DNA of 64,000 nt, from NCBI RefSeq assembly GCF_029887875.1, contig NZ_JARXRM010000031.1, forward strand, positions 36,354 to 100,353. Reading direction: 5' to 3'. The notes below the pieces were generated by a model. That model made no database searches. It was not told where the DNA came from and saw only the letters and a list, made by a program, of their open reading frames with translations. The stretch comes from Luteimonas endophytica. Lineage in GTDB: Bacteria > Pseudomonadota > Gammaproteobacteria > Xanthomonadales > Xanthomonadaceae. The position numbers were made by a program, and so were the translations under genes. Positions 25,512-34,979 of the stretch are shown piece after piece (position 1 is the stretch's first letter; every line of letters begins with the position of its first letter).

Positions 25512-25594
25512 CGTGATTGGCCGTGCACGGCGGCGGCGTTAGACTGCTTTCATTATGCCCGTCATGGTCGATGGGCCGTCGCGAGGTGCTCCCG

Positions 25595-26872
25595 ATGCAG
25601 CAAGGTCGTCCGGTCGCCGTGCTCGGCGGCGTCCGTATCCCGTTCTGCCGCCGCAACACCGCCTACGCGGACGTCGGCAACCTGGGCATGTCGGTGCGTA
25701 CCCTCGGCGCACTGGTGGAACGGTTCGGCCTGCACGGCCAGCAGCTCGGCGAGGTCGCGATGGGCGCGGTGATCAAGCACGCCAGCGACTGGAACCTCGG
25801 CCGCGAGGCGGCGCTGTCGTCGGGCCTGTCGGCACTCACGCCCGGCATCACCCTGCAGCGCGCCTGCGGCACCTCGCTCGACAGCCTGATCACGGTCGGC
25901 AACAAGATCGCCGTGGGCCAGATCGAGGCCGGCATCGGCGGCGGCTCCGACACCACCTCCGACGTGCCGATCGTCTACGGCCAGTCGCTGCGCCGGCGCC
26001 TGCTGCGCGCCGCGGCGGCGAAGACCACCGGCGAGAAGCTCGCCGCGTTCCGGGGCTTCCGCCTGCGCGAGCTCAGGCCCGATTTCCCCGGCGTGGCCGA
26101 GCCGCGCACCGGCAAGTCGATGGGCGAGCACTGCGAGGACATGGCCAAGGAGTGGAACATCTCGCGCGACTCGCAGGACGAGCTGGCGGTGGCCTCGCAC
26201 CACAAGCTGGCGGCCGCTTACGAGCGCGGCTTCTTCGACGACCTGGTGGTGAGCTTCCGCGGCGTGGCGCGCGACAACATCCTGCGCGCCGACACCTCGA
26301 TCGACAAGCTCGCCACGCTCAAGCCCGCCTTCGACCGCAGTTCCGGGCGCGGCACCCTCACCGCCGCCAATTCCACCCCGCTCACCGATGGCGCCGCCGC
26401 CTGCCTGCTGGCCAGCGAGGACTGGGCCCGCGCCCACGGCCACGAACCGCTGTGCTGGATGCGCGACGCCCAGGTGGCGGCGGTGGATTTCGTCCACGGC
26501 GAGGGCCTGCTGATGGCGCCGACCGTGGCGGTCGCGGAACTGCTCCGCCGCAACGGGCTGACGCTGCAGGATTTCGACATCTACGAGATCCACGAGGCCT
26601 TCGCCGCGCAGGTGCTGTGCACGCTGCGCGCCTGGGAGAGCGAGGACTACTGCCGCAACCGGCTCGGCCTGGAAGCGCCGCTGGGGCGGATCGACCCGGC
26701 CCGGATCAACCCGGTCGGCTCCTCGCTGGCGGCGGGCCATCCCTTCGCCGCCACCGGCGCGCGCATCGTCGCCACCGCCGCCAAGCAGCTGGCCGAGCGC
26801 GGCGGCGGCCGCTGCCTGGTGTCGATCTGCACCGCCGGCGGCATGGGCGTGGTGGCGATCCTCGAGCGCTGA
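25595..26872 (+). CDS. Acetyl-CoA C-acyltransferase (thiolase, FadI-like)
   Basis: From the ATG at 25595 (GCGAGG upstream) the product has 425 residues; ATGs at 25571 and earlier are less well placed. Thiolase residues are all visible: the acyl-accepting Cys in LQRACGTSLDSL, the His of the EIHEAFAAQ block, GSSLAAGHPFAATGAR, and the second catalytic Cys in VSICTAGGMG. The extra segment around FRLRELRPDFPGVAEPRTGKSMGEHCEDMAKEWNISRDSQDE is typical of the trifunctional-beta/FadI branch. It probably carries out the last beta-oxidation step, but no FadJ-like partner is nearby. Confidence 0.9.
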   Translation: MQQGRPVAVLGGVRIPFCRRNTAYADVGNLGMSVRTLGALVERFGLHGQQLGEVAMGAVIKHASDWNLGREAALSSGLSALTPGITLQRACGTSLDSLITVGNKIAVGQIEAGIGGGSDTTSDVPIVYGQSLRRRLLRAAAAKTTGEKLAAFRGFRLRELRPDFPGVAEPRTGKSMGEHCEDMAKEWNISRDSQDELAVASHHKLAAAYERGFFDDLVVSFRGVARDNILRADTSIDKLATLKPAFDRSSGRGTLTAANSTPLTDGAAACLLASEDWARAHGHEPLCWMRDAQVAAVDFVHGEGLLMAPTVAVAELLRRNGLTLQDFDIYEIHEAFAAQVLCTLRAWESEDYCRNRLGLEAPLGRIDPARINPVGSSLAAGHPFAATGARIVATAAKQLAERGGGRCLVSICTAGGMGVVAILER

Positions 26873-26905
26873 GCGGCCCGGCCACGCCGCGCCGCGCCAA
26901 GTCCA

Positions 26906-26933
26906 GCAGGAGCGTGCCGCGCACGCGAACGCC
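26906..26933 (+). repeat. GTAG-type REP-like palindrome
   Basis: GCAGGAGCGTGCCGCGCACG then CGAACGCC, type-A core GCGTGC-CGC-GCACGC. It sits in the convergent gap between the thiolase gene and hemY; the rest of 26873-27066 shows nothing else recognisable. Confidence 0.7.
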
Positions 26934-27066
26934 GTCGCGGTCGCAAACCCCCGGAATCACCGCCCACCCGGCCGGCACCACCAGCGGCCTCCGGCGCCAT
27001 GAGCTACCCGCACGGGCGCACTCGCCGCGGGTCGCCGTCGCTCGGTCGGGAAGAATGCGCTCGCGA

Positions 27067-28320
27067 CTACTCCCGCAACCGCGGCAGGCCGTGCTCGTCG
27101 CGGTCCTCGCCGGCGGCCTGGTCGTGGATCTGCTGGCGCAGGTCGCGGTCGGCGAAGGCCTCGATCGGCTCGCCGCGCGCGGAGCGCAGCGCATTGCGAT
27201 AGCACAGCCTGGCGCGCGCCTCGTCGCCGCGGGCCTCGTAGCCGCGCGCAAGCGCCTCCCAGGCCTCGGTGCCGGCGCCCTGCGCCAGCGCACGATGCAG
27301 GTAGTCCTCGGCCTGCGCCCATTGCTGCTGTTCCTGCGCCAGCCGCGCCAGGGTCAGCAGCAGGGCGGGGCTGGAGGGATGCGCCTGCAGCCAGCGTTCG
27401 GCGACCTCGCGCCGGTGCTCGACGCGGCCCAGCGGCAGCAGCCCGTACCGCTCCGCCAGGCCCTCGTCCCAGCGCGTGTCCAGCGCCTGCTCGAGGCTGC
27501 GGGTGGCCGCCTCCTCCCAGCGCAGCGCGGCGCCGCGGTCGGCATAGGCGGCGACCACCGCGGCCTCGGCGCGCTGGCGCTTGGACAGGGTTTCCCAGCG
27601 GTCCGCCAGCACGTTGGCATCGGCGGCCTCGCGCAGGGCCGCGGCCGCCCACCGGGTTTCGTATTCGTCCAGGCGCGCGGCCGGCAGCGCCTGCTGCTGG
27701 CGCAGCGCGCCGAGCATTTCATAGGCCTGCGCGGCCTGGCCGGAGCCGGCGAACGCCTCGGCGCGCAGCGCCAGGCCGCGCGGCGGCAGCGGCTGCGCGG
27801 CCGGCGCATCCAGCGCCACCAGCGCGTCGGTGGGGCGGCCGTCGGCGATCGCCAGTTCGGCCTCGGCGATGGCCCGTGAGGCGGGGTGGCGCTCGCCGAA
27901 TCCCGCCAGCAGCTGCCGTGCCTGGGTGGTGTCGCCGCGCGCCCAGGCGGCGTGCGCCGCGGCGACCCGGGCCGGCGCCTCGGCGGGCGGGTCGTCGGTG
28001 GCCTGCGCCAGCAGCTTCTCGGCGCGCTGGTAGTGGCCCTGGTGCAGGGCGTCCAGGCCGTCGCCGAGACGCGCCCGGCTCTGGCGGTCGCGGCGGCGGT
28101 TCCAGCTGCGGAACGGGAAGCTCAGCAGTTTCCACAGCAGCCACAGCACCAGCACCACCAGCAGGCCGATGCCGATCGCCCGCACCAGGGTGGTGGTGTA
28201 GTCGTAGCCGCCGTAGCGCACCAGCACGAAGCCGTGGTCGTGGGTGATCAGCATCTGCGCCAGCAGCGCGCCGAGCACCGCCAGGGCGATCCAGAACAGC
28301 AGGTTGCGGAACAGGTTCAT
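27067..28320 (-). CDS. hemY: Heme biosynthesis-associated TPR protein HemY
   Basis: The start at 28320 gives 417 residues. Two transmembrane helices lie near the N-terminus (FRNLLFWIALAVLGALLAQML, then GIGLLVVLVLWLLWKLL), bracketing GFVLVRYGGYDYTTTLV, which is the HemY_N signature. The remainder is a periplasm- or cytoplasm-facing set of TPR helices to the C-terminus. This gammaproteobacterial HemY is not the protoporphyrinogen oxidase of the same name; it is an inner-membrane protein of the hemCDXY operon with an unclear scaffolding role. It is last in the hemDXY string. Confidence 0.9.
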   Translation of the reverse strand: MNLFRNLLFWIALAVLGALLAQMLITHDHGFVLVRYGGYDYTTTLVRAIGIGLLVVLVLWLLWKLLSFPFRSWNRRRDRQSRARLGDGLDALHQGHYQRAEKLLAQATDDPPAEAPARVAAAHAAWARGDTTQARQLLAGFGERHPASRAIAEAELAIADGRPTDALVALDAPAAQPLPPRGLALRAEAFAGSGQAAQAYEMLGALRQQQALPAARLDEYETRWAAAALREAADANVLADRWETLSKRQRAEAAVVAAYADRGAALRWEEAATRSLEQALDTRWDEGLAERYGLLPLGRVEHRREVAERWLQAHPSSPALLLTLARLAQEQQQWAQAEDYLHRALAQGAGTEAWEALARGYEARGDEARARLCYRNALRSARGEPIEAFADRDLRQQIHDQAAGEDRDEHGLPRLRE

Positions 28321-28415
28321 AGCCGGATTCCTCGCTCGTTGCCGCCACGGTAGGCGCGCGGGTGTGGCCGGCGCGTGCAGCCGGCGCGCGCGCGACCCGC
28401 CCCCAAATCCCCCGT

Positions 28416-29423
28416 TCAGCTTTCTCGGCCGGCCAGCGCGCCCTCCGGCGAGCCGGCACGCTGCCGGCGCAGCTGGTCCAGGGTGGTGCCGAGCACCGGC
28501 AGCGGCACGGACAGCGGCGCCTTGCGCAGCGCGGCGATGCCGGCGCGGCGCTCGCGCAGCGCCGGGGAGTCGGGCCACAGCCGCGTCAGCCAGGCATCGA
28601 TGCGCTCGAGCGCGGCGCGCAGGCCGGCCTCGTCGCGCCGCTCGATCGCGGCCCGCGCCAGGGTCAGTTCCAGCTGCAACGCCGCCAGCCCGCCAGCGCG
28701 ATCGGCCGGTTCGAGCGCGACCGCGCCCTCGGTGGGGCGCACCTCGACCAGCCGCCCGAACGCCCGCTGCCACCAGCTCGCCGCCGGCGCGTCGCCGGCG
28801 GGGGTGTCCACCGGCAGCGCCGGCAGCGCGGCGGCGAGCGCCTCCAGCCGGCCGGCGGCGATCCGCCGGGGGTCCTCGCCGAGCACGTCGAGCGCGGCGC
28901 GCTCCTGGGCCAGGGCCTGGCGCAGGTCGAGCAGCCCCGGGGCCGGGTGATCCAGCCCGGACAGCAGCTGCGCGGCCAGCGCGTAGGCGCGGCGGGCACC
29001 GTCCAGGTCGCCGGCCAGCTGCAGGCGCTGCTCGCCCTGGGCGAGCAGCAGCTCCACCTCGTCCAGCCGCAGCGCCTGCGCGGCATCGCGCCGGGGCGCG
29101 GCGAGCGCCGCCAGGTCGTCCTCGACGATCGCCGCGCGCTGGCCCAGGCCGAGCAGTTCGTCGCGCAGGACGCGATTGGTCGCCTCGGCCTGCTGCAGGC
29201 GCTGCGCCTGCGCCCGCAGGTCGTCGCGCAGGCGCCCGGTCCGCGCTTCGAGCGCTTCCACGCGCTGGTCGACGCCGCGGTCCCCGGCCAGCCGCGCCTG
29301 CTCGCGCGCCGACCACCAGGCCCAGGCGGCCAAGGCCGCGAGCAGCGCGAGTGCGAGGGCCAGCCACCAGCCAGCGCGGCGGCCGCGGGCGGGGGGAGGG
29401 GGGGCGTGCGGGGGCTCGATCAT
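28416..29423 (-). CDS. hemX: HemX family protein
   Basis: The 335-residue product begins with a Pro-rich cytoplasmic tail, a single membrane helix (WWLALALALLAALAAWAWW, about residues 19-37), then a coiled-coil of about 60 residues (VDQRVEALEARTGRLRDDLRAQAQRLQQAE). The helical C-terminal part matches HemX. The family was once named a uroporphyrinogen-III methyltransferase but lacks the catalytic fold of CobA/CysG. It lies 42 bp after hemD and 95 bp before hemY. Confidence 0.88.
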   Translation of the reverse strand: MIEPPHAPPPPARGRRAGWWLALALALLAALAAWAWWSAREQARLAGDRGVDQRVEALEARTGRLRDDLRAQAQRLQQAEATNRVLRDELLGLGQRAAIVEDDLAALAAPRRDAAQALRLDEVELLLAQGEQRLQLAGDLDGARRAYALAAQLLSGLDHPAPGLLDLRQALAQERAALDVLGEDPRRIAAGRLEALAAALPALPVDTPAGDAPAASWWQRAFGRLVEVRPTEGAVALEPADRAGGLAALQLELTLARAAIERRDEAGLRAALERIDAWLTRLWPDSPALRERRAGIAALRKAPLSVPLPVLGTTLDQLRRQRAGSPEGALAGRES

Positions 29424-29465
29424 GACGGGGGAAGGGGGCGCCGGCACCGGCCGGTCGCGGCGATG

Positions 29466-30236
29466 CTACCGGATCGGCGCGCCGGCGGCGGCCAGCAGCG
29501 AGCCCGGCCGCGCGTCCGCCGCCACCGCCACCCTGGCGAAGCCGCGGGCGCGGGCCAGATCGGCCAAGCGGGCGCTGGCGGCGAGCACCCGGGCCTGGCG
29601 CAGGCGCGCGGCCAGGTCGGGGGGCAGGGCCGCCAACGTCCGCTCCAGCGCCTCGCCGCTGCTCACCGCCAGCAGCAGCGGGGCCCGCAGCGCGCGCAGG
29701 CGGGCGAGCGCGTGCGGCGCGGGCGCCACCGGGAGGCGCCGGTACACGTCGGCGCGCAACAGCTGCGCACCGCGCCGGCGCAGGACCGCGGCGATCCGGC
29801 CGCGCCCGCCCGGGGCGGTCACCAGGCCCACCGTGAGACCGCGGACCCCGCGCAACTGCGGCATGGCCAGCAGGCCCTCGCTGTCCATGCGCTCGGGGGC
29901 CGCCGCGCTGGCGACGCCGCAGCGGCGCAGGGCGGCCAGGGTGCCGGCGCCGACGCCCAGCCAGACCTGGCCGGCACGCGGCCGCAGTGGGCGCAACGCC
30001 GCCGCCGCGCGGACCGCGGCCGGACTGGTGAACACCACCCGCGGCGCCGACAGCGCGGCGCGCAGATCGCGCACGCTGCCGGCATCGTCGAGCCGGACCA
30101 GCTTCCAGGGCGCCAGCGCCAGCACGCGCGCGCCGTGCCGGGCCGCGGCGCGGCGCAAACCGGCGTGCGCGCCCACGGGCCGCAGCGAGATGACGTAGCA
30201 TCCCGCCAGTGCCGAGGAATCCGTCGCGCCGAGCAT
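29466..30236 (-). CDS. hemD: Uroporphyrinogen-III synthase
   Basis: From the ATG at 30236 the protein has 256 residues. HemD sequences are poorly conserved, but the two-lobed layout is seen: YVISLRPVGAHAGLRRAAARHGARVLALAPWKLV, then VVFTSPAAVRAAAALRP, VWLGVGAGTLAALRRCG, the domain swap at GLVTAPGGRGRIAAVLRRRGAQLLRADVYRR, and LLLAVSSGEALERTL. The enzyme closes hydroxymethylbilane to uroporphyrinogen III. The hemX and hemY genes following it make the assignment firm. hemC is not in the window. Confidence 0.9.
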   Translation of the reverse strand: MLGATDSSALAGCYVISLRPVGAHAGLRRAAARHGARVLALAPWKLVRLDDAGSVRDLRAALSAPRVVFTSPAAVRAAAALRPLRPRAGQVWLGVGAGTLAALRRCGVASAAAPERMDSEGLLAMPQLRGVRGLTVGLVTAPGGRGRIAAVLRRRGAQLLRADVYRRLPVAPAPHALARLRALRAPLLLAVSSGEALERTLAALPPDLAARLRQARVLAASARLADLARARGFARVAVAADARPGSLLAAAGAPIR

Positions 30237-30309
30237 GGGCGGCAGCTTGGTGGCAGCCCAGCGCCGCCGCAAGCCCGGTACCCACTCCCGAACCAAGGAC
30301 CCAGTGCGG

Positions 30310-30768
30310 ATGTCGCCCGAAGAATCGCTGCGCGCGCTCGATGCCCACTACCAGGCCATGCCGCCGGTGGCGGCGATGCGGCTGCGCATCGCCGGCTACG
30401 ACGGCGAGTGCCTGCGCCTGCACGCGCCGCTCGCGCAGCACGTCAACGACAAGGGCTGCGCGTTCGGCGGCAGCCTGGTGTCGCTGATGACGCTGTCGTC
30501 CTGGGGGCTGGTGTCGCTGCGCATCCGCGAAGCCGGGCTGCAGGCCGACGTCTTCGTCGCCGACAGCAGCGTTCGCTACCTGGCGCCGCTGTATGCCGAT
30601 CTGGAGTCCGAGTCGCGGCTGGCGCCCGATCTGCGCTGGAGCGACTTCACCGCCACCCTGCGCGAGCGCGGCCGCGCCCGCACCACCCTCTCGGCGCGCG
30701 TGCCGCTGCCGGACGGCGGCACCGCCACCGAGGGGCTGGCGCGTTACGTGGCGATCGCCAGGCGCTAG
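30310..30768 (+). CDS. Hotdog-fold thioesterase domain protein (YiiD C-terminal type)
   Basis: The ATG at 30310 gives 152 residues. The sequence matches the putative thioesterase domain found at the C-terminus of E. coli YiiD: HYQAMPPVAAMRLRIAGYDGECLRLHAPLAQHVNDKGCAFGGSLVSLMTLSSWGLV. The block HVNDKGCAFGGSL is the family signature around the active-site helix. It is divergent from hemD, with 73 bp between. The substrate is unknown. Confidence 0.85.
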   Translation: MSPEESLRALDAHYQAMPPVAAMRLRIAGYDGECLRLHAPLAQHVNDKGCAFGGSLVSLMTLSSWGLVSLRIREAGLQADVFVADSSVRYLAPLYADLESESRLAPDLRWSDFTATLRERGRARTTLSARVPLPDGGTATEGLARYVAIARR

Positions 30769-30799
30769 GATGCGTCCATCCAGAAGGGGAACCATCGAC

Positions 30800-31219
30800 A
30801 TGCGCGACATTCGCAGGATCGCATGGCTGCTGCTGGCGGCGCTGCTGCTGGCCGGCTGCGCCGCCACCAGGAAGCAGGCGGACGCCCTGCAGCGCCAGCA
30901 GTACGCCTGGTCGGCGGCGATCCGCTGGGGCGACTTCGAGGGCGCCTGGAACCTGGTCGACCCGGACTACCGCGAAGCCAATCCGATGACCGACCTGGAG
31001 TTCGAGCGCTACCGGCACATCCAGGTCTCGGGCTACCGCGAGCGTGGCGCGCAGGCGCTGGAAGACGGCACCGCGGTGCGCGAGATCGAGATCGGGGTGG
31101 TGAACCGCCACACCATGACCGAGCGCTCGCTTCGCTACACCGAGCAGTGGCGCTACGACGCCGACGCCGGGCAATGGTGGATCACCAATGGCCTGCCCGA
31201 CTTCTGGCGCGGCGAATAG
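30800..31219 (+). CDS. Small lipoprotein, unknown function
   Basis: A 139-residue protein with a lipoprotein signal (IAWLLLAALLLAGCAATRKQ, lipobox A-G-C). The mature domain (QRQQYAWSAAIRWGDFEGAWNLVDPDYREANPMTDLEFERYRHIQVSGY, then YTEQWRYDADAGQWWITNGLPDFW) resembles small NTF2-like alpha/beta folds. A GAAGGGGA ribosome-binding sequence precedes the start. It lies 31 bp after the thioesterase gene. Confidence 0.8.
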   Translation: MRDIRRIAWLLLAALLLAGCAATRKQADALQRQQYAWSAAIRWGDFEGAWNLVDPDYREANPMTDLEFERYRHIQVSGYRERGAQALEDGTAVREIEIGVVNRHTMTERSLRYTEQWRYDADAGQWWITNGLPDFWRGE

Positions 31220-31352
31220 CCGCGTCCGGCGCCGGGGCGCGAGCCGGCGCCCCGCCGGGGCCCCTGCGCGGCGCTAAGCCCGCGGGCGCGCTTTGCGCCG
31301 CGCCCCGCGCTGGGCGACAATCGCCGCCCGCTGCCGGATCTGCGTGCCCCCC

Positions 31353-31793
31353 GTGAATCTCGAAGAACTGCTGGCGTTCGCCGGCCGCCACCCGCTGCTG
31401 TCGCTGGCCCTGGCCGGGCTCACCGCCGCCATCCTCTTCACCGAGATCGCGCGCCTGTTCCGCGGCTTCAAGGGCCTGCGCCCGGCCGAGCTGACCGCGC
31501 TGGTCAACCGCGACAACGCGCTGGTGGTGGACCTGCGGCCGATGGCCGATTTCGAGAAGGGCCACATCCCCGGTTCGAAGAACGTGCAGCTCAGCCAGTT
31601 CGATCCGGAAAGCAAGCAGCTGGCCGCGGCCAAGGCGCTGCCGGTGGTGCTGGTCTGCAAGACCGGCCAGACCGCGTCGGGCGCCGCGGCGCGGCTGAAG
31701 AAGGCCGGATTCGAGCGCGTGTTCGTGCTCGACGGCGGGATCTACGGCTGGCAGCAGGCCGACCTGCCGCTGAGCCGCGGTCGCGGCCGCTGA
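31353..31793 (+). CDS. Membrane-anchored rhodanese-like sulfurtransferase
   Basis: A GTG start at 31353 ([10 protein letters not shown]) is preferred over an upstream ATG because the latter adds a run typical of intergenic DNA. The 146-residue protein has one membrane helix ([22 protein letters not shown]) followed by a rhodanese domain with active-site loop VCKTGQTAS, whose Cys carries the persulfide. A YibN-like gene of this kind normally precedes secB and gpsA, as it does here. It is thought to face the cytoplasm. Confidence 0.88.
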   Translation: MNLEELLAFAGRHPLLSLALAGLTAAILFTEIARLFRGFKGLRPAELTALVNRDNALVVDLRPMADFEKGHIPGSKNVQLSQFDPESKQLAAAKALPVVLVCKTGQTASGAAARLKKAGFERVFVLDGGIYGWQQADLPLSRGRGR

Positions 31794-31870
31794 GCGGGCC
31801 GGTCCCGCGCCGAGATGCCATAATCGCCCTCTTTTCCGTCGAACCGATCAACCGCTGGAGTCCCACCGAG

Positions 31871-32407
31871 ATGGCCGAGCAACAACCCGATACCGCCAAC
31901 GGCGCCGCCGCACCCGCGCAGCCCGCCGGCGCGCAGTTCAGCGTCGAGAAGATCTACGTCAAGGACGTGTCCTTCGAGTCGCCCAAAGCGCCGCAGGTGT
32001 TCAACGAGCAGGCCCAGCCGCAGCTCAACATGAACCTCAACCAGCGCGTGCAGAAGGTCGGCGAGAACGGCTACGAGGTGGTGCTGGCGATCACCCTGAC
32101 CTGCACCCTCGGCGAGGGCGAGGGCAATACCGTGTACGTGGCCGAAGTGCAGCAGGCCGGCGTGTTCGGCCTGGCCGGGTTCGAGGCCAACGTGCTCGAC
32201 GCGATGCTCGGCACGCACTGCCCGAACGTGCTCTATCCCTATGCGCGCCAGCTGCTCGGCGAGCTGATCCAGGCCGGCGGCTTCCCGCCGTTCCTGCTGC
32301 AGCCGATCAACTTCGAGGCGCTGTATGCCGAGGGCCTGCGCCAGCGCAACGCGCGGCAGCAGCAGGGTGCGGGCAACGGCGACAGCGAGACGGTCGGCAA
32401 CGCCTGA
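31871..32407 (+). CDS. secB: Protein-export chaperone SecB
   Basis: A 178-residue SecB with the standard core: [22 protein letters not shown], then [35 protein letters not shown] and [40 protein letters not shown]. The tetramer holds preproteins unfolded and delivers them to SecA. The first 18 residues and the last 15 (Gln/Gly-rich) are longer than in E. coli. CATAAT at 31818-31823 is a plausible -10 element. Confidence 0.97.
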   Translation: MAEQQPDTANGAAAPAQPAGAQFSVEKIYVKDVSFESPKAPQVFNEQAQPQLNMNLNQRVQKVGENGYEVVLAITLTCTLGEGEGNTVYVAEVQQAGVFGLAGFEANVLDAMLGTHCPNVLYPYARQLLGELIQAGGFPPFLLQPINFEALYAEGLRQRNARQQQGAGNGDSETVGNA

Positions 32408-32410
32408 CCG

Positions 32411-33430
32411 ATGTCGAACCCGCCCTCCGTCGCGGTCCTGGGCGCGGGGTCCTGGGGCACCGCGCTCGCGGCGCTGACCGCGCGCCACGGCGTCCCGACG
32501 GTGCTGTGGGGGCGCGATGCCGCCCTGGTCGCGGCCATCGACCGGCAGCACGAGAACCCGCGCTACCTGCCCGGTAGCGCGCTGCCGGAGTCGCTGCGCG
32601 CCACCACCGACCTGGCCGGCGCGCTGTCGGGCGCCGGTCTGGTGCTGGTGGTGGTGCCCTCGCACGCCTTCGCCGAGACCCTGCAGGCGCTGGCGCCGCT
32701 GCGCCCGGCCCACGCCGGCGTGGCCTGGGCGACCAAGGGCTTCGAGCCGGGTTCGGGGCGGTTCCTGCACGAGGTCGCCGCCGGGATCCTCGGTGCCGAG
32801 GTGCCGCTGGCGGTGGTCACCGGGCCGTCGTTCGCACAGGAGGTGGCGCGGGGATTGCCGACCGCGCTCACCGTGCATGCCGACGACCAGGGCTTCGCCC
32901 AGACCGTCGCCGACGTGCTGCACGGCCCGGCGTTCCGCGCCTATACCGGCGACGACATGTGCGGCGCCGAGCTCGGCGGCGCGATGAAGAACGTGCTGGC
33001 GGTGGCCACCGGCGTGGCCGACGGCATGGCGCTGGGGCTCAACGCCCGCGCCGGGCTGATCACCCGCGGGCTCAACGAGATGCTGCGCCTCAACATCGCC
33101 ATGGGCGGGCGCCCGGAGACGCTGATGGGCCTGGCCGGGCTCGGCGACCTGGTGCTGACCTGCACCGGCGACCTTTCGCGCAACCGCCGCCTCGGGCTGG
33201 CGCTCGGCCGCGGCCGAGCCATCGAGGAGGCGGTGCGCGAGATCGGCCAGGTGGTCGAGTCGCTGCAGACCGCCGACGAGGTGATGCGGCTGGCCGACCG
33301 CCACGGCATCGAACTGCCGATCGCCGGCAACGTGCGCGACGTGCTGCACGGGCACATCTCCCCGGCCGAGGGCCTGGCGCGGCTGATGGCCCGCGAGCGC
33401 AAGGCGGAGTATCCGGTGCGGCTGTTCTAA
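32411..33430 (+). CDS. gpsA: NAD(P)-dependent glycerol-3-phosphate dehydrogenase
   Basis: The 339-residue enzyme starts 3 bp after secB. The Rossmann fingerprint is [16 protein letters not shown]; other family blocks are [39 protein letters not shown], the catalytic Lys in [34 protein letters not shown] and [24 protein letters not shown]. It makes sn-glycerol 3-phosphate for phospholipid synthesis. The secB-gpsA order is shared with other proteobacteria. Confidence 0.97.
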   Translation: MSNPPSVAVLGAGSWGTALAALTARHGVPTVLWGRDAALVAAIDRQHENPRYLPGSALPESLRATTDLAGALSGAGLVLVVVPSHAFAETLQALAPLRPAHAGVAWATKGFEPGSGRFLHEVAAGILGAEVPLAVVTGPSFAQEVARGLPTALTVHADDQGFAQTVADVLHGPAFRAYTGDDMCGAELGGAMKNVLAVATGVADGMALGLNARAGLITRGLNEMLRLNIAMGGRPETLMGLAGLGDLVLTCTGDLSRNRRLGLALGRGRAIEEAVREIGQVVESLQTADEVMRLADRHGIELPIAGNVRDVLHGHISPAEGLARLMARERKAEYPVRLF

Positions 33431-33459
33431 AAAAAAACCCCGGCCGTTGCCGGCCGGGG
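33429..33459 (-). terminator. Rho-independent terminator for the Ax21-like gene
   Basis: A 9-bp stem CCCCGGCCG/CGGCCGGGG (33438-33446 with 33451-33459) has a nine-base A run on its plus-strand 5' side, which becomes a U-run for the minus-strand transcript. It thus ends the leftward porin gene, and its A run begins at the gpsA stop codon. Confidence 0.85.
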
Positions 33460-33517
33460 CGATCGCGATGTTCCGGGGGAGAGAGAGTCGATCGCGATTG
33501 GTGCGGGTTGCGGCGGC

Positions 33518-34108
33518 CTACCAGGTGAAGCGCGGGCCGACGAACCACTGGGTGTCGCCGTCGGCGAACTTGACGTCGCCGCTGACGCCCCAGTTGGGGT
33601 TGAACTTCAGCTGGGCGCCGAGGCGGCCGTAGAAGTCGCCTTCGTAGTCGAAGCCATCGTCGCTGCCGTAGTCCTCGTAGCCCGCCATCGCGTAGCCCTC
33701 GAAGTTGGTGGTCAGCGCGCCGCGCACGCCGACCTCGGCGCTGTAGCCGTCCGGATCGATGCGGTTGCCGAGCAGGTCGCGCCCGGCATCGACCTTCTCG
33801 TAGGCGATGCGGGTGACCAGGTCGGCGCGCGGCGAGATCTCGTGGTTGTAGCCCACGCCGACACGGAACTGGTCGAAGTCGCGATCGGTGTCGTCGATCT
33901 CCTGGTTCAGGTAGCCGCCGAAGACGTGGAAATTGGGATGGAAGGCGAACGAGGCGTTGGCGCCGAAGCCGTCGGCATCGGCGTCGCCATCGCCGTTGGT
34001 GGCGCTGTAGCCGCCTTCGACGTAGTTGTAGGAAATGCCCTCGGCGGCGTGCGCGGCGGCGAACGGCAGCGCGGCGGCGAGGGTCAGGGCGAGCAGGGAA
34101 CGCTTCAT
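33518..34108 (-). CDS. Ax21-family outer-membrane beta-barrel protein
   Basis: A 196-residue protein with signal peptide MKRSLLALTLAAALPFAAAHA. The mature part begins EGISYNYVEGGYSATN, the typical opening of the Ax21/OmpX-like family of xanthomonads, and contains eight amphipathic strands ending in an aromatic C-terminus (FVGPRFTW). Members are abundant outer-membrane and vesicle proteins with proposed roles in biofilm and virulence; earlier claims of a secreted signal peptide were withdrawn. The terminator downstream and a long leader upstream show a separate transcript. Confidence 0.85.
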   Translation of the reverse strand: MKRSLLALTLAAALPFAAAHAAEGISYNYVEGGYSATNGDGDADADGFGANASFAFHPNFHVFGGYLNQEIDDTDRDFDQFRVGVGYNHEISPRADLVTRIAYEKVDAGRDLLGNRIDPDGYSAEVGVRGALTTNFEGYAMAGYEDYGSDDGFDYEGDFYGRLGAQLKFNPNWGVSGDVKFADGDTQWFVGPRFTW

Positions 34109-34303
34109 CGGGGGGTGCCTCTTCTTTCTTGTTTATGGGCCGGCCCGGGCGGCGAGGGGAGGGAGGAGAAGTGCTTCAGTTGCTGAAAAGCACGACTGCC
34201 GCCCGGGCCGGTGCACGCATTGTGCGAGGGCAAGCGCAACATGGCCTGAATACTGAACTTGAAAGTACAGGAACTTTGAGCGCGCATTCAGGTCGGCCCG
34301 GGG

Positions 34304-34321
34304 CTTAAACGGGTTTTAATC
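34304..34321 (+). promoter_or_regulatory. PmrA/QseB-type box upstream of the GNAT gene
   Basis: CTTAAA-N5-TTTAAT followed by C. The same 18 bases, differing at two spacer positions, lie upstream of the response regulator gene (37047-37064, minus strand). Both read in the direction of the gene they precede, 43-47 bp from its start codon. Confidence 0.7.
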
Positions 34322-34368
34322 CCGCCGCCGCAGCGTGGGAGCACCCCCAGTGCCCGGAGCAATCCGCC

Positions 34369-34935
34369 ATGTCCCATCCGATCCCGTCCCGCTCCCCAGA
34401 CCTCCGCGATCGCGCGCCGCGCCCCCCGCTCCCGAGGCCGAGGTCCGCACTGGCCGTGCGCGCGGTCCGGCGCGAGGAGTTTCCGGCGCTGCTGGCGCTG
34501 TGCGAGGCGCAGTCGCGGGTGGACGGCGGCGCCGCCGGCGCTCCCGGCGCGGGCCGCGGCTACGCCTCCGCCGATCCGATCGAGCTGCACGAGGCGCTGT
34601 TCGACCCGCCGCTGCGGGCGTGGGCGTGGCTGGCGAGCATGGACGGCCGCTACGCCGGGTATGCGGGGGCGAGCGCCGGCTGCTCGCTGCCGGACCGCCG
34701 CAACTACCTGCGCCTGGAGTCGCTGTTCGTGCAGCCGGGCACCCGCGATGCCGCGGCCGTCGAACGGCGCCTGTTCCTGCATGCGCTGCGCGCGGCCGAC
34801 ACGCTCGACTGCGCCAGCGTGCGCTGGCACCTGCCGGCGGCCCAGGCCGACCGGCTGCGCGAGGTGCTGCCCGCGCATGCGGTCCGCACCGACCCGGCGC
34901 ACTACCTGCTGCCGGTGCGCGGGGCGGCGGGCTGA
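34369..34935 (+). CDS. GNAT-like N-acetyltransferase domain protein
   Basis: The 188-residue protein has an Arg/Pro-rich N-terminal tail of about 30 residues and then a GNAT-like domain: LAVRAVRREEFPALLALCEAQSRV, W-x-W-L-A-S-x-D-G-R-Y-A-G-YAG, and YLRLESLFVQPGTRDAAAVERRLFLHALRAAD, where the acetyl-CoA phosphate loop (usually Q/R-x-x-G-x-G/A) is only partly conserved. The substrate is unknown. A PmrA/QseB-type operator 47 bp upstream links it to the adjacent two-component system. Confidence 0.7.
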   Translation: MSHPIPSRSPDLRDRAPRPPLPRPRSALAVRAVRREEFPALLALCEAQSRVDGGAAGAPGAGRGYASADPIELHEALFDPPLRAWAWLASMDGRYAGYAGASAGCSLPDRRNYLRLESLFVQPGTRDAAAVERRLFLHALRAADTLDCASVRWHLPAAQADRLREVLPAHAVRTDPAHYLLPVRGAAG

Positions 34936-34979
34936 CCGAGGCGCGTCGTGACGGGCGACGCGCCCTCGCCCGCCGGCGC

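Noticed and set aside
27067..30867. 1266-residue minus-strand frame through hemDXY
   Set aside because: Only the HemY part is genuine; hemX and hemD lie in other frames with proper starts.
34172..34194. Hairpin GTGCTTCAG-TTG-CTGAAAAGCAC in the Ax21-like leader
   Set aside because: A plausible mRNA stem-loop, but with a bulge and no clear regulatory partner; not enough to call a regulatory element.
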